Shown here: positions 34,172 through 44,300 of the stretch, one piece after another | How the letters are laid out: the number at the start of each line of letters is the position of its first letter | Numbering within the stretch: position 1 is the first letter of the stretch | Assembly (NCBI GenBank): GCA_021401465.1 | Contig: JADDMT010000032.1 | Span: forward strand, 186,001-250,000 | DNA: 64,000 bases | Direction: 5' to 3' | Source of the DNA: Teratosphaeria epicoccoides | Lineage: Eukaryota; Ascomycota; Dothideomycetes; Mycosphaerellales; Teratosphaeriaceae | Translations under genes and position numbers: made by a program | Notes under the pieces: model-generated | Told to the model about the DNA's origin: nothing | Seen by the model: the letters and a program-made list of their open reading frames with translations, nothing else | Databases searched by the model: none

Positions 34172-35041
34172 ATGCAGTTCGACAGATTGATGCTCTTGCT
34201 TGTCATCACGAATACAACAATCGCAGAGCAAATACTGCATGCGCGCAGTGAGTTAAACATGACCGTCACACCGCCTACGACGCCTGTGTTGCTTGCACCG
34301 CACATTCTGCAAACTGTTTCCACCTTGGCTGGTCCTGCATCAGCTCCAATCAAGGGCAACACCAGTACCACCTCCGATGGCGTTCCCTCGATTACACCCA
34401 GTCCGCTTGTGAAAGATATCACACCCAGTCCGCTTGTGAAAGAAATTACACCCAGTCCGCTTGTGGAAGAAATTACACCCAGTCCGCTTGTGGAAGAAGG
34501 TGCTAGCTCGGTCGCTGGACCGGCCTGGGGGCCGTCATATTTCACAAGTAGCGCCGTCATCACGACAACTCCAATACAAGGTGGCAGTACAAGTCAGCCG
34601 GCTGCACCCTCCCTTCTCCCAGGATACGGCTCTGCATACGTGGCTCTGCAAGCAACGACCGACGCCAAAGGCAAGACGGAGCTGGTCACACATTCTACTT
34701 TTCTTGCCGCGGCATCATCTGGCCAGGCTGGCGGCGTGCTCCAAACTGTGCTTGCGCAGACCACTCTGCCCAACGGACAAGCCGTCACTATCACGACGGT
34801 AATCACGCTCCCTCCGCCTGACTCAACTTCAATAAATGGTAATCAAAGCACTCATGGTGCTGTCACTACTACTACTGTAATATACCGAGGCAACCAGACG
34901 GCGTCGAGCGGTGAATCTCAGAGTACAGCAAGCACCACGGCAAGCTCAGTTGTCGGGTTGGTGAGTGGGGCGGCTGCGAATGGGGTGTGGTGGAACGCTT
35001 TGGCTCTCGGGTTGATTTGTGCAGGCTCAGCATTGCTGTGA
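34172..35041 (+). CDS. secreted Ser/Thr-rich protein with nonapeptide repeats, probable GPI anchor
   Basis: A single 289-aa exon. A hydrophobic leader (LMLLLVITNTTIAEQ) suggests secretion. The body is Ser/Thr/Pro-rich and full of likely O-glycosylation. Residues 74-109 are four tandem copies of ITPSPLV(K/E)(D/E). The C-terminus ends in a hydrophobic segment (WWNALALGLICAGSALL) after a small-residue stretch (GLVSGAAANG), the classic layout of a GPI-anchored cell-wall protein. The middle repeats TTLPNGQAVTITTVITLPPP-like text, common in fungal wall proteins. Specific role unknown. Confidence 0.72.
   Translation: MQFDRLMLLLVITNTTIAEQILHARSELNMTVTPPTTPVLLAPHILQTVSTLAGPASAPIKGNTSTTSDGVPSITPSPLVKDITPSPLVKEITPSPLVEEITPSPLVEEGASSVAGPAWGPSYFTSSAVITTTPIQGGSTSQPAAPSLLPGYGSAYVALQATTDAKGKTELVTHSTFLAAASSGQAGGVLQTVLAQTTLPNGQAVTITTVITLPPPDSTSINGNQSTHGAVTTTTVIYRGNQTASSGESQSTASTTASSVVGLVSGAAANGVWWNALALGLICAGSALL
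34391..34498 (+). repeat. 27-bp coding tandem repeat, four copies
   Basis: Four near-identical 27-bp units (ATTACACCCAGTCCGCTTGT core) encode ITPSPLVKD/KE/EE/EE. Differences are confined to the last two codons. The unit keeps the frame, so copy number can vary between strains. Confidence 0.92.
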
Positions 35042-35429
35042 GCTTGTATGAACAGCCGAGACAATACACGAAGCGAACATAATGTATAGTGTAGAATTGC
35101 TGAATCCCAGATTAAATCGCTGCTGCGAGCATGACAGCACGCGTGAAACAAGCCTCCATTATAGCCTGCTGATGTTGCCTGATTTGGGCTGTTGTGGATC
35201 TCTCCTCAAGAAAGCAATCTTGGCCCGATGCAACGCGACAGTAATGACACTCTACCGCGGGCGGCGGACACAGAGTTCATTGAACGGAGAACTACACTCA
35301 CGATCTCGGCTCCAGAGGCCCAAAAGGGTATCACATAACTCATCTCTATTTATCCGCAATACCACATCCCCTACCCAGAAGCAGTCGCATGGAACGTGTC
35401 CCGGCCCAACCCATCACTCCTCCCCCACC
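35042..35429. other. intergenic between convergent genes
   Basis: 3' flanks of the GPI-type gene and the thiol peroxidase. Nothing recognised. Confidence 0.5.
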
Positions 35430-36277
35430 TTAAGTAGTCGTAGCCTTCGCCTCCTCCGTCTTCGTCGGACTCGCCCCCTTCTTCAATTCCGCCTCGATCG
35501 CGCCCTTCAAACTCTCCGGCTTACTCGTGCTCGCCCACCTCTGCACCACCTCCCCGTCCCGACTAATCAGGAACTTCTCAAAGTTCCATTTGACGCGCTG
35601 CAGACCCAAGAGTCCAGGCTTCTTCTTCTTCAGCCATTCGTAGACCGGCTCGGCTTTGTCGCCGTTGACGTCAGTTTTGCCGAGCACGGGGAAGGTGACG
35701 CCTGCGGCAAAGGATCAGTGTTAAGGGGTTATGGAAAGGGACTATGGAGCGGAGGGGAGTGGGGAGTACCGTAATTGACTTGGCAGAAGGACTGGATCTC
35801 GTCGTCGGAGCCTGGGTCCTGGCTGCCGAATTGGTTGCAGGGGAAGCCGAGGATTTCGAAGTCCGGGTGGGAGGGCTTGAGCTCTGGGTGGATGCATCAG
35901 TGCTGCCTCTGCTCATACCATAACGATGTGAGCGGATGTCTACCCTTGTACAGCTTTTCCAAGCCCTCAAATTGCGGCGTGAAGCCGCATTTGCTGGCTG
36001 TATTCACTACCAGCACGACCTTGCCCTTCAGCTGGTTCAAGTCGTACGGCTCGCCCTTCTTGTTCTTGGGCTTGAAGTCATAGAATGACGTCGCGGAGGC
36101 CATGCTTGCGATTCCGCTCCTGCTGATTGCGGGAATCTGGAGATATGCTCGATCGCGGGAGAGCGAAGATACCGGTGCAGCGGCGGCAAACCTCGGAGGG
36201 GTCTTACACGAGCAAACAAAGAGAAGACTTCGAGGGAACTGGAGTATTCGAGTGTGGTTGCGAGGTAAGACTTGCAT
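35430..36277 (-). CDS. HYR1: glutathione-peroxidase-like thiol peroxidase
   Basis: Model complement(join(35430..35701, 35770..35883, 35944..36103 or 36277)). From the Met at 36103 (MASATSFYDFKPKNKKGEPY) the product is 181 aa, the usual size. The same frame is open to a Met at 36277 and would add a 58-residue Arg/Ser/Ala-rich leader that looks mitochondrial. Introns are 60 and 68 nt. The catalytic tetrad is visible: Cys in NTASKCGFTPQ, Gln in LGFPCNQFGSQ, and Trp-Asn in VKWNFEKFL. The Cys of FPCNQFG is the resolving residue, so this is the thioredoxin-dependent, Gpx3/Hyr1 kind that removes peroxides and relays oxidative signals. Both start sites in use would give cytosolic and mitochondrial forms (inference). 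Confidence 0.93.
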
Positions 36278-37402
36278 CTAATAAGTAAGGTAGGTGTATC
36301 GCAACAGCTACCTTGCTGGCTGACGCAAGCTACAACCCCTGCTTATAAGCTCGGCGGTGGCATGTGAACGGAGGCCTAAGCCGGCTCGTGCTTGTCCCGC
36401 CTGGGAGGTATGCCCGCTATGTATGCATCACTTTCGAATTCGCTCATTTTCATCGCGTCACCGCGTAATCTGATTTGTGCGTAGCTACAACTTCGGCCGT
36501 TGCGATCCAGAGCCCAGGAGCTAGCTATACCTTCGATGTCGGCCCAGCATGAGGATTCAAGGCATCCCCAATGACAACTGGAAAGACTGCGAAAGGATGC
36601 GCGGAATGCTGGAAGATAGCAAGCACAAGATGAATGGCACAAAACCCACCTTTGTCATGGCCGACCAGCTCCTGATGAAAAGGAAGGGCTCACCGACCGA
36701 TATCTTGTCGCGCTCTCAACGGCGTTACGTGCACAGGTGAATTTGCACACCTCGTGATTCCGTCTGCTGTGGAGAGGGTGAATCTGGCAATGAAGAACGC
36801 ACTTCGACTTGGCGAAGCGAGCATTGAGATCCGTGGCTACACCTGAGCAGCTGGGCAAGTATGTCCGCACCTTCGAGGGGCTACCTCGCAGAAGATGCAG
36901 CAATTGACGGACGACATGTATGATGGCGGTCGGGTACATTATCTCTGGTGCTCCGACGACCGCGATCGAGAGGTACATTCTCAGAGCTATAACTGATAAG
37001 CTGGGCTGGCTTTTGTTGAAGCTTTCGGCGCCCGTCGTGCATGCCCAACCTGAGGCGTCAAAGCGATTTTGTGATGCGGCACTGGTCGTGAGGTTTACTG
37101 GTAGTTGCGAGCTCATTGTCACTTTTGTCATGGCTTGTTAGTTTAGCTCAACTAAGTGAATAATACCTGTCTGCTTGGGTCGCATCTGGATATGGCAGCT
37201 TTCGCATTCCGCGGTTCTATCAATCGCGATGGAGAGATGATCATTTTGTTTCTGATCACACAAAGGCACAATACTCGGACGGTGAAGTTTGGAAGCTTTG
37301 GCGTTCGGTGCGCTACCTGTTTCTGCCATTGCTTACAGCGTCTGGGCGCAGCAGGAAAACATCTCCCACCGTACCTGCACCTTAAAGCTCGGTATCAAAC
37401 AC
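36278..37402. other. intergenic, no recognised gene
   Basis: A 158-codon minus-strand frame at 37131-36655 has no motif and poor codon pattern. Nothing else supported. Confidence 0.45.
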
Positions 37403-38011
37403 CTAGTCCTCCTCCTCGTCATCACCGTCTGCAACAACATTGAAGAACTTCAAGCTGTACTCGCCCTTGCTCGTGCTAACCACGCGCAACCAATCCCTCA
37501 GTTGCTGCTTCTTCAAGAACTTCTTAGTCAGGTACTTGAGGTAACGGCCGGAGAACTCCTGATGGCTGACGACCTCGATGCGGCCTTCGCCGAGGTGGGT
37601 GACGGTGATGGTGTCGCCGAGGTTGCCGGTGCGGCCATCGACCTTGATGCGCTGCTGCAAGAAGGTGGTAAAGGCGGACGGGTCGAAGATGCGGTCGGTG
37701 GTGGGTTGGGTGGCGTTGATGATGTACTAAAGAGCAGTCGGTCGATACGCGCTATTTGGCCTGGAGGGAGATGATTATTTACCTTCTTCGTCACCTTCTG
37801 ACCCTTCCTGCTGCCCTTGAGGCCACCGCTGCCGGCAGTCGGGCGCTTCTGTAGCGGAAGAGACCGCAATCAGTTCTTGTACTTCACTCTCAATTCCTGC
37901 TGCCTGTGCACTTCTCGAGAGAAGGCAGAGCCATTTTGATCCCGAACAGCCAGTGAAGGCGTCGGTTCAAGGCGGACAGCAAAGCGAGATACGTACTGGT
38001 CCTTGCACCAT
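37403..38011 (-). CDS. RPL22: 60S ribosomal protein eL22
   Basis: Model complement(join(37403..37726, 37783..37848, 37997..38011)), 134 aa. The third exon is unmistakable: FLQQRIKVDGRTGNLGDTI, SHQEFSGRYLKYLTKKFLKK and QQLRDWLRVVSTSKGEYSL, then an acidic end. Exon 2 (KRPTAGSGGLKGSRKGQKVTKK) carries the usual basic N-terminus. The first exon, ATGGTGCAAGGACCA before a strong GTACGT donor, is the only upstream Met I found that joins in phase; this is less certain. The 148-nt first intron is long for this window, as is common in fungal ribosomal protein genes. The 18-bp repeat at 38043-38114 lies about 30 bp upstream of the start, likely in the 5' UTR or core promoter. Confidence 0.9.
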
Positions 38012-38894
38012 CCTGTCGGTAGTTCAAGTGTTTCGGCAGTGAGACGTGTATCGTTGGTGGGACGTGTATCGTTGGTGGGACGTGTATCGTTGGTGGGACG
38101 TGTATCGTTGGTGGGACGCAAAGAAATGGTTATCCAACGTCGTGAAAAGCAGAAGAAGAAACTTGAATGATTGGCGTCGCAAGAGTGTGCGCACTTTGAG
38201 ACTTGGCATCTGATATCACGGATCTAATCGAACGGGCCGAGGCTCAAGCCGTAGCAGGACTGCATCACGACACTCCGCCCGCAATGCCCTGATCAAGGAC
38301 ATCTCCAGCTCCGATGAGGCGGACGCTGTAGACAATCACGGCGCCTTCCTGCAATGGACATCGCTAGTGCTTTCGTAGCATTGTTTTCGCCACTGGAAAC
38401 TCGAAACACCGCGACGCTCCGATATTTACTTGGACGAAAAATGAATCCATTACTGCGGTCCAGATGCCCGCCTGGACTTGTTTGACGTTGACTTAGAATA
38501 GCCGGCATGGCATGCAGAGCTGCGAGCACACAGTACTTAGAAGTTCCGATTCTTGGATGGCCACCCATCGTTGACCAGCAGGTCTTACCCTTTCAAGGAT
38601 GCATGCTTGCGATGCTTTGACCGGACGACCATCACGGCCTGGTAGACGACAATAGGCGGTCATTGTTCGAATCTATTGTCCTGCGAGTCACGTCACTGCA
38701 TGGTCCTGCATGGCAGGCTCAGAGACGAATCATTGAGGCAATCAAACTCAACGCTTTCTCGTTCGATGAGCCCGGCCCAGTCGATGCCAGGAGGTTCGAT
38801 CAGTGACCTCTCCATCAAGAGGCTTGCATCATAGAGATCGTTGTTGCGCACTACTGTAATAATCATCTGCGGATATCACTGGCAGATACAAGCA
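38012..38894. other. eL22 5' flank and intergenic DNA
   Basis: Holds the 18-bp repeat directly upstream of eL22 and, further right, the 5' flank of the gene at 38895. No other gene recognised. Confidence 0.5.
38043..38114. repeat. 18-bp tandem repeat, four exact copies
   Basis: GACGTGTATCGTTGGTGG starts at 38043, 38061, 38079 and 38097, without mismatch; a partial copy follows. On the eL22 strand the unit reads CCACCAACGATACACGTC. The lack of decay suggests recent expansion or selection. Confidence 0.95.
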
Positions 38895-39671
38895 ATGACG
38901 ACGCAAGATGAGCTGACTCAAGGTCCTCCCTTCCACATCCCAGATGTCTTTACTGATCCTCAACAAATTTCAGCAAGACCCAGCAAAGCTAACATCTGTG
39001 CGCTTCTGAACATCGATACAGCGTACCCAAAGCAGCAAATGGACCTTTTCCTCGCTGGAATGTCGGAGACAGACACCTACTACGATGTATTGGTGCACGT
39101 CATTGCTGACGAGCTTTTCGTCAAGCCCAAAATCCAGCCAGGCTACCACAAGTCCGGGCAGCATGACCCAGCTTTTATTCGGAACAATGAGGACGGATAT
39201 GTGTCTCCGGTGAGAAGGGCAAGCGATCAGAAGCCCATGAACAAAACATTGAAGGACATCTTTGACGGTGAGTTGGCATGCAGTACTATCGGGCTCATCG
39301 ATACTGACTTGGCTTCTACCGTAGGTAAGCTCTGGGGAGACGACCTGACCATGCCAAAGCAGTGGAAAGGCTGGATCGATCGGAGCCTTCCCGTCCTCGT
39401 TGCTGACGCGAAGAAGGTGCAGAGGAAACGAGATGATGCCAAAAAGAATCCGCGTGCGAGGCAGAATGCGCAAGCGAATGTACCTCAAAGCACTTCGAGG
39501 CCCCAGCAGGTTGTTGGGCCAATAGGTCCCTTATTGACTGCGCGACAGGAGAAATATAGGGAGGCGGTCATGAGTGGTCGGACGAAAATCTCGGTGGAGC
39601 TATATGAGAATGAGGTGAAGTCGAAGATGGATTGGGGAAGTGAAGCTGAGGAAGATGTGGGGCCGGAGTAG
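38895..39671 (+). CDS. protein of unknown family
   Basis: One open frame; I start at MTTQDELTQGPPFHIPDVF (38895), although an in-frame Met at 38841 precedes it. The 258-aa product has no signal peptide or membrane segment. Segments such as ICALLNIDTAYPKQQMDLF, FFDGEL-like acidic patches and GKLWGDDLTMPKQWKGWID look like a folded soluble domain, followed by a basic, low-complexity tail (KKVQRKRDDAKKNPRARQN) and an acidic end (MDWGSEAEEDVGPE). I do not recognise it. Confidence 0.6.
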   Translation: MTTQDELTQGPPFHIPDVFTDPQQISARPSKANICALLNIDTAYPKQQMDLFLAGMSETDTYYDVLVHVIADELFVKPKIQPGYHKSGQHDPAFIRNNEDGYVSPVRRASDQKPMNKTLKDIFDGELACSTIGLIDTDLASTVGKLWGDDLTMPKQWKGWIDRSLPVLVADAKKVQRKRDDAKKNPRARQNAQANVPQSTSRPQQVVGPIGPLLTARQEKYREAVMSGRTKISVELYENEVKSKMDWGSEAEEDVGPE

Positions 39672-39976
39672 AGGGGCGACTAGGATTAGGACGACAAGTA
39701 GTGAGAATCGGTGCATACTACCATTAATGGTCGACTGTCAGTCCGTGTCTCAGTCATTATGAACTGTCAAACCGCCCATACTACCGCAGGCCGTGGCCAC
39801 CGCCATTTCTACATCCAGAGAATTCCCTTGCTCCGCCCGGAACTTGCCAAGTACTGCATTATGCAAGCAGCCAGTCGTTCGCTTGTCGTCTCGACACCAA
39901 TGTCGACAGACCAACGATTGAGTCTGTGTCAATCGCTGGACTATTTCCTGTGTCGGCACGATCTCCTCACCCTCCA
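39672..39976. other. short intergenic stretch
   Basis: Convergent 3' flanks. Nothing recognised. Confidence 0.5.
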
Positions 39977-41002
39977 TTATCCATCAAACAGAACCTCCGC
40001 GTTCTCCACCAACACCTTTCTGATCTCCACGCCCTCGTTCTCAATGCAATCCAACACGGCCTCGACATACGGCCCGACGTCCAACCCCTCAAACCTCGTA
40101 TGCGGCCAGTCCGTAGCGAATACACACCGATCAGCCTTGATGGACAGCAATTCGCGACACAAGCTCTCCACCAAAGGATGTCTCGGGTCCTTGTGCAGCC
40201 GATAGCCGGCGCTGAGCTTGACCCACGTTTGACCTTGGTCCAGTAGGCGGAGAAGAGAGTCGAAACCTGGAACGTCGTGCGCGACCTTGCAACTGGCCAA
40301 AGAGGATGCGGACGGGTGGCCAAAGTGGTCGATGCAGATTTTGATAGATGAGGGTAGAGACAGGACGATGGGTTCAAGGAGCGGGATAGATTCCATAGGG
40401 ATGTAGAGTTCGAGGACCCAGTTCCCGATATCCTTGACGACGTTGGCGTACTTGAGCAACTCGGTCTTCAATTCCTCTTGCTTGACCTCTCTCCCTACAG
40501 ACTTGAAGTTGAGTCTCACACCTCTAGCACCGTGATAATGCCACAGTCTCAAGTCATCTTTGCTGACAACGTCTGGATCGAATTGCACCACTGCCCTCCC
40601 TTTCTCAACACCTAGGCTCATGAGCCCCTCGAACGTGCACCCGTTGTCGTTACCGTAGATGCTGGGCTGGACTATCACCATTCTCTCAATGCCCAACTGC
40701 TCGGTCAGGAAAGCACGCGCTTGAGCCAGCGTATGCGCCGCAGGCTTATACTTTGCACTTCTGCTCAGGGGGAACGTGTCAGGGTCCACGACGTGCATGT
40801 GCGTGTCCCAGGTGCCTTTCGGTATGCGTTTCGCCAGCTTCGCCAGTAGGTCCGAGGAGGTTCCAGATGTGTGAGAGGAAGCCATTCTCCTGCCAGCTAT
40901 GTGGAGACGCAGGTTACAGCCAGGACTGGGCAGAGGTCGACGCGCCGTGCCATCCGAAAATGCTCTGCAGGCACACGCAATACTGAGCGACGTTCGCCGC
41001 AT
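39977..41002 (-). CDS. amidohydrolase-2 family hydrolase (PDC-lactonase-like)
   Basis: 341 aa without introns. The metal-binding HxH appears in WDTHMHVVDP, followed by YKPAAHTLAQARAFLTEQLG, IVQPSIYGNDN, GARGVRLNF, CIDHFGHP and the C-terminal FATDWPHTRFEG with the conserved Asp. These are hallmarks of PF04909-type TIM-barrel hydrolases related to 2-pyrone-4,6-dicarboxylate lactonase, which open lactone rings in aromatic breakdown; the true substrate is not evident. The first 39 residues are Arg/Ser/Cys-rich with no acidic run, so either a mitochondrial leader or a start at the Met at 40885 (MASSHTSG). It stands alone between unrelated genes. Confidence 0.87.
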   Translation of the reverse strand: MRRTSLSIACACRAFSDGTARRPLPSPGCNLRLHIAGRRMASSHTSGTSSDLLAKLAKRIPKGTWDTHMHVVDPDTFPLSRSAKYKPAAHTLAQARAFLTEQLGIERMVIVQPSIYGNDNGCTFEGLMSLGVEKGRAVVQFDPDVVSKDDLRLWHYHGARGVRLNFKSVGREVKQEELKTELLKYANVVKDIGNWVLELYIPMESIPLLEPIVLSLPSSIKICIDHFGHPSASSLASCKVAHDVPGFDSLLRLLDQGQTWVKLSAGYRLHKDPRHPLVESLCRELLSIKADRCVFATDWPHTRFEGLDVGPYVEAVLDCIENEGVEIRKVLVENAEVLFDG

Positions 41003-41377
41003 GGAGCATGGAGCATTAGACCTGGCCAGAATCGGGAGTGCAATGGATTGGCTGTTCTCGATTCAGCGTTACCGGTTGATCAATAGTGAAGGGCCGCGAG
41101 CAGGAGAATTGCCTTTTCATCCGCTTCATGCGCTACGTCATAGAGCAAGTCGAATTGTATGGAAGAGAGACGAGGTCAGCCGATAAGCTCGGATCAACGA
41201 GCTCCGCATCACGTGTACGGTGCGCAGCAATGACTCGGCCGGCTGACAGACGGTGCAGGCTGTACATGTATTGACTGGAAATCAGAAGTCCACTTTGCTG
41301 TGCACTCAAGCACTACTGGTACATTCCACTGCTGCTTTTCACCCGCTTTCGCTATGCATCTTTGCCAACACTCATCA
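41003..41377. other. intergenic, 5' flank of amidohydrolase
   Basis: Nothing recognised beyond short frames. Confidence 0.5.
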
Positions 41378-44300
41378 TCACTCTGCACCACAAACTGCCA
41401 AAGCCTCACCCAACTCCCTCTCCACAGCCGCCACCAACCTCCCCTCTTTCGCCCATGTAACCTCCCTCTCACTGATCGGCACAATCTTCGCGGTCAGCCC
41501 CCTCTTCACTCTAGCCAGTTTCTCCACCTCCGCCTGTGCGACCGCCAGGTCATACTTCAACTCTGCCATCTCGCTCGCGTCTACGCCATCTGCAGCTGCG
41601 AAAGCAATGCACGACTCGATGATCTTGCCGATCATGACTAATTGCCTGGCCTCCTTTATCACGCCCAGCGTCACGGCGCCTTCAAAGGGACCGCGCTTGT
41701 TGGAGGAGACTTGGAAGGCGCTCTCAGCACGTCTCAGTTGTTCTGAGAAGCTGTTCAAGAAACCGCTGACTTCACCAGCGACGAGTGGGCCGACGGAGTC
41801 CAGAATGTTGAGACAAAGCGGGAGGAATCCATCAACCCAAATGTTGAAGACCCGTGCCGGCTCATCGAACGGTCCCTTACCGCCCGGCTTTCGGAAGTAG
41901 GTGCTCAGGTTCGCATTACTCAACTGCACCAAGACGCCCTCAAGCGCCATCTGCTCCGCGACCGCTGGCACACTTGACATCCTTCCCAAGAATGTGATTG
42001 CGATCTCTCCGTATACAGGATCCTGATCCGTGAGCTCAGCGAGGCGGTCGGACCACGAATACAAGCTCACAGCGTGGCGGACGAGACTGCTGTCTGAGAC
42101 TACGCGAGCGATCAGCGGGTACGCGGCTACGTCGGCGCCTTTGACTGCCAGTGTAACCTGGAGAAGAGCAGTAATGAGGGCGAAGTCGGCGGGTAGAGCA
42201 AGTGAGAGATCTTCATGGAGGTTACCGCAGAGGGCGCGGAAAGAGGGTACAATGGTTTTCCGGACGATCTCAACTAAAGTTGCCACAATTTGAGAATTTA
42301 AAGTCGGCTTTGGTGGCTCTGAGGGGTCTGACTTGCTTCGCGGCAGAGGATGTAGGTCGAGATAAACGTGCGGCCGTAGGGCAAGAAACAATATTTCGAG
42401 CAGGAGGCGGTAGTAGCCCAGGTCCTCCGGGTTGGTCGCGACGTCGAAGTCAACAGGGGATGTCCTGACGAGCGCCCATGCCGTTGGTAAGATCTCTCGA
42501 ATGCCTTCTACAGAGGAATGCGTCCCAACAAGCTTCGAGACGAGCACAAACGCCATCTCTGCCCTCATCTCAAGGACCTCTGCTATGCCCGGGACATCGG
42601 TCGCTGCCTCGACGTTGGCCGTCAACGCCGCTTGAACAGTTCGAGCTAGCGTCCGTGGTATTCTCTCGTCATCCTTTATACATCCGGCCAGAGTGGTAGC
42701 GAGTGCCTTCCAAGACTCTAGCAGCCGTCTTTGTGCGTCAACCAGACTGAGATTAGCGTTCGCCCTCTTGACTTCACTCTCGAATCCATTATGCCCGACA
42801 GACGCCAGAGCATTGGTTGTGTTACTGCGTTCGTCAGTGTTGCCGAACCAAGCCATCTCCCTATATCCTAGCACTGCTGTGGCTATCTCATGGTCATAGA
42901 CGAAATAAGCACCGTACGCAGCAGTGTTGGCCTTGCTGCGCTTGAAATCTGTGATGTCCACGCCAGGGAACTTTGTACTCATGTTGTCGGCTAGCTGCCG
43001 GTGCAGGCTTCTGTTGTATGCATTCACTCTTGCGGCCTCCGCAGACAAAAAATTGAGCTTGGGTGCAATCTTTTGAAGCAAAGTCCGATCGCCGATCTCC
43101 ATACCACGATGCAAAGCCAGCGACAGGATGTCGCAGAAGTACGCCGCGATCAAGTGCTCTCTGGCACTCATCAGAGAGTCTGTGTCGGCAGCACCTCTGC
43201 CGGGAACCCTCAAGGTCTCGAGCCACGTGAGAAGCGAGTTGATGAAGTCTTGGTGGTCAAGTATGGTTCTTGTGGCCGGGATCCAAATCTCCTGCGCCGC
43301 AGCCACGAATCGAACCATGCAGGCCGCAATCTTTGGGTTCACATAGTCAATATTCGAAAGCTGGTCTAACGCATTGCTCAATAGTGTCTTATTGCCATTC
43401 CTGTGCACAGAGCCATTATTGGCGCCGGGGTCGTCGAACCTCTTTCTGGGTTCCTTGCCCGTCAGCAGTTGGATCGAGAAAGCTTTCTGTTTGTACCTGA
43501 GTGCCACCGAAAAAAAGTCCCAAACCTTCGCTTCAATCTTGTCATAGCATAGGGGCCGATCCAAACCCGACAACACTGTCAAGAAGTTCTTCGAGGCATC
43601 ATGGCCCAGCCCACTGAGCAAGCCAGACGGCTCAGCATCTGTGCTTGCAAGAACCTGCACAATCTCAGACAAGAGATCGATGAGCTTGCCGCGCCACTTG
43701 TGCTCGGCAGCATACAGCGAGGCCAGTAAAGGCATGTGTTTTGACGTTTCACACGCCAGATTGAAGGCCCGTTCCGACTCCTCGCTCGTGCGTGCAGTGC
43801 GCAGCACAGTTCTTAGTAGTGTCGCGGTAAGTTCCACTTGGTCGACAACAGCAGTGCGGACCTGCAGCGAGAGCAATGGGTCCGAGATCGCCAGCCCATC
43901 GGCGAGAGTACCACAAACGGCCTTCACCACCATTTCTGGTCCAGTATTTGCGACGGGTGCAAAAGCATGCAGGACCATTACCGCCGAGCTCGTCAGCAGC
44001 GCCGAAATGCTCTTCTTCGCCTTCTGTTCCGTCCCTTCAACGTTCTTCGTCGCTTTCGGGGCATCGAGACCAAAGGCTAGGCGAAGGAGTTGATCAAATG
44101 CGTTCGCGTTCAAAGAAGCAATGACCTGCTTTTCTGCCGGCAGGTCAAACTTCCACGTCCCCAAATTCTGCTGCACCTCCAGCATAATCCTCGTGAAAGC
44201 ATTCAGCACATTCTCCATACTTCTCTCCGGCGTCAAGTCAAGGCCTTCCATAGGCGAATCAAACCGGTTTCCGCGTCGAGGTTCTTTGGCCTTTCGCTTG

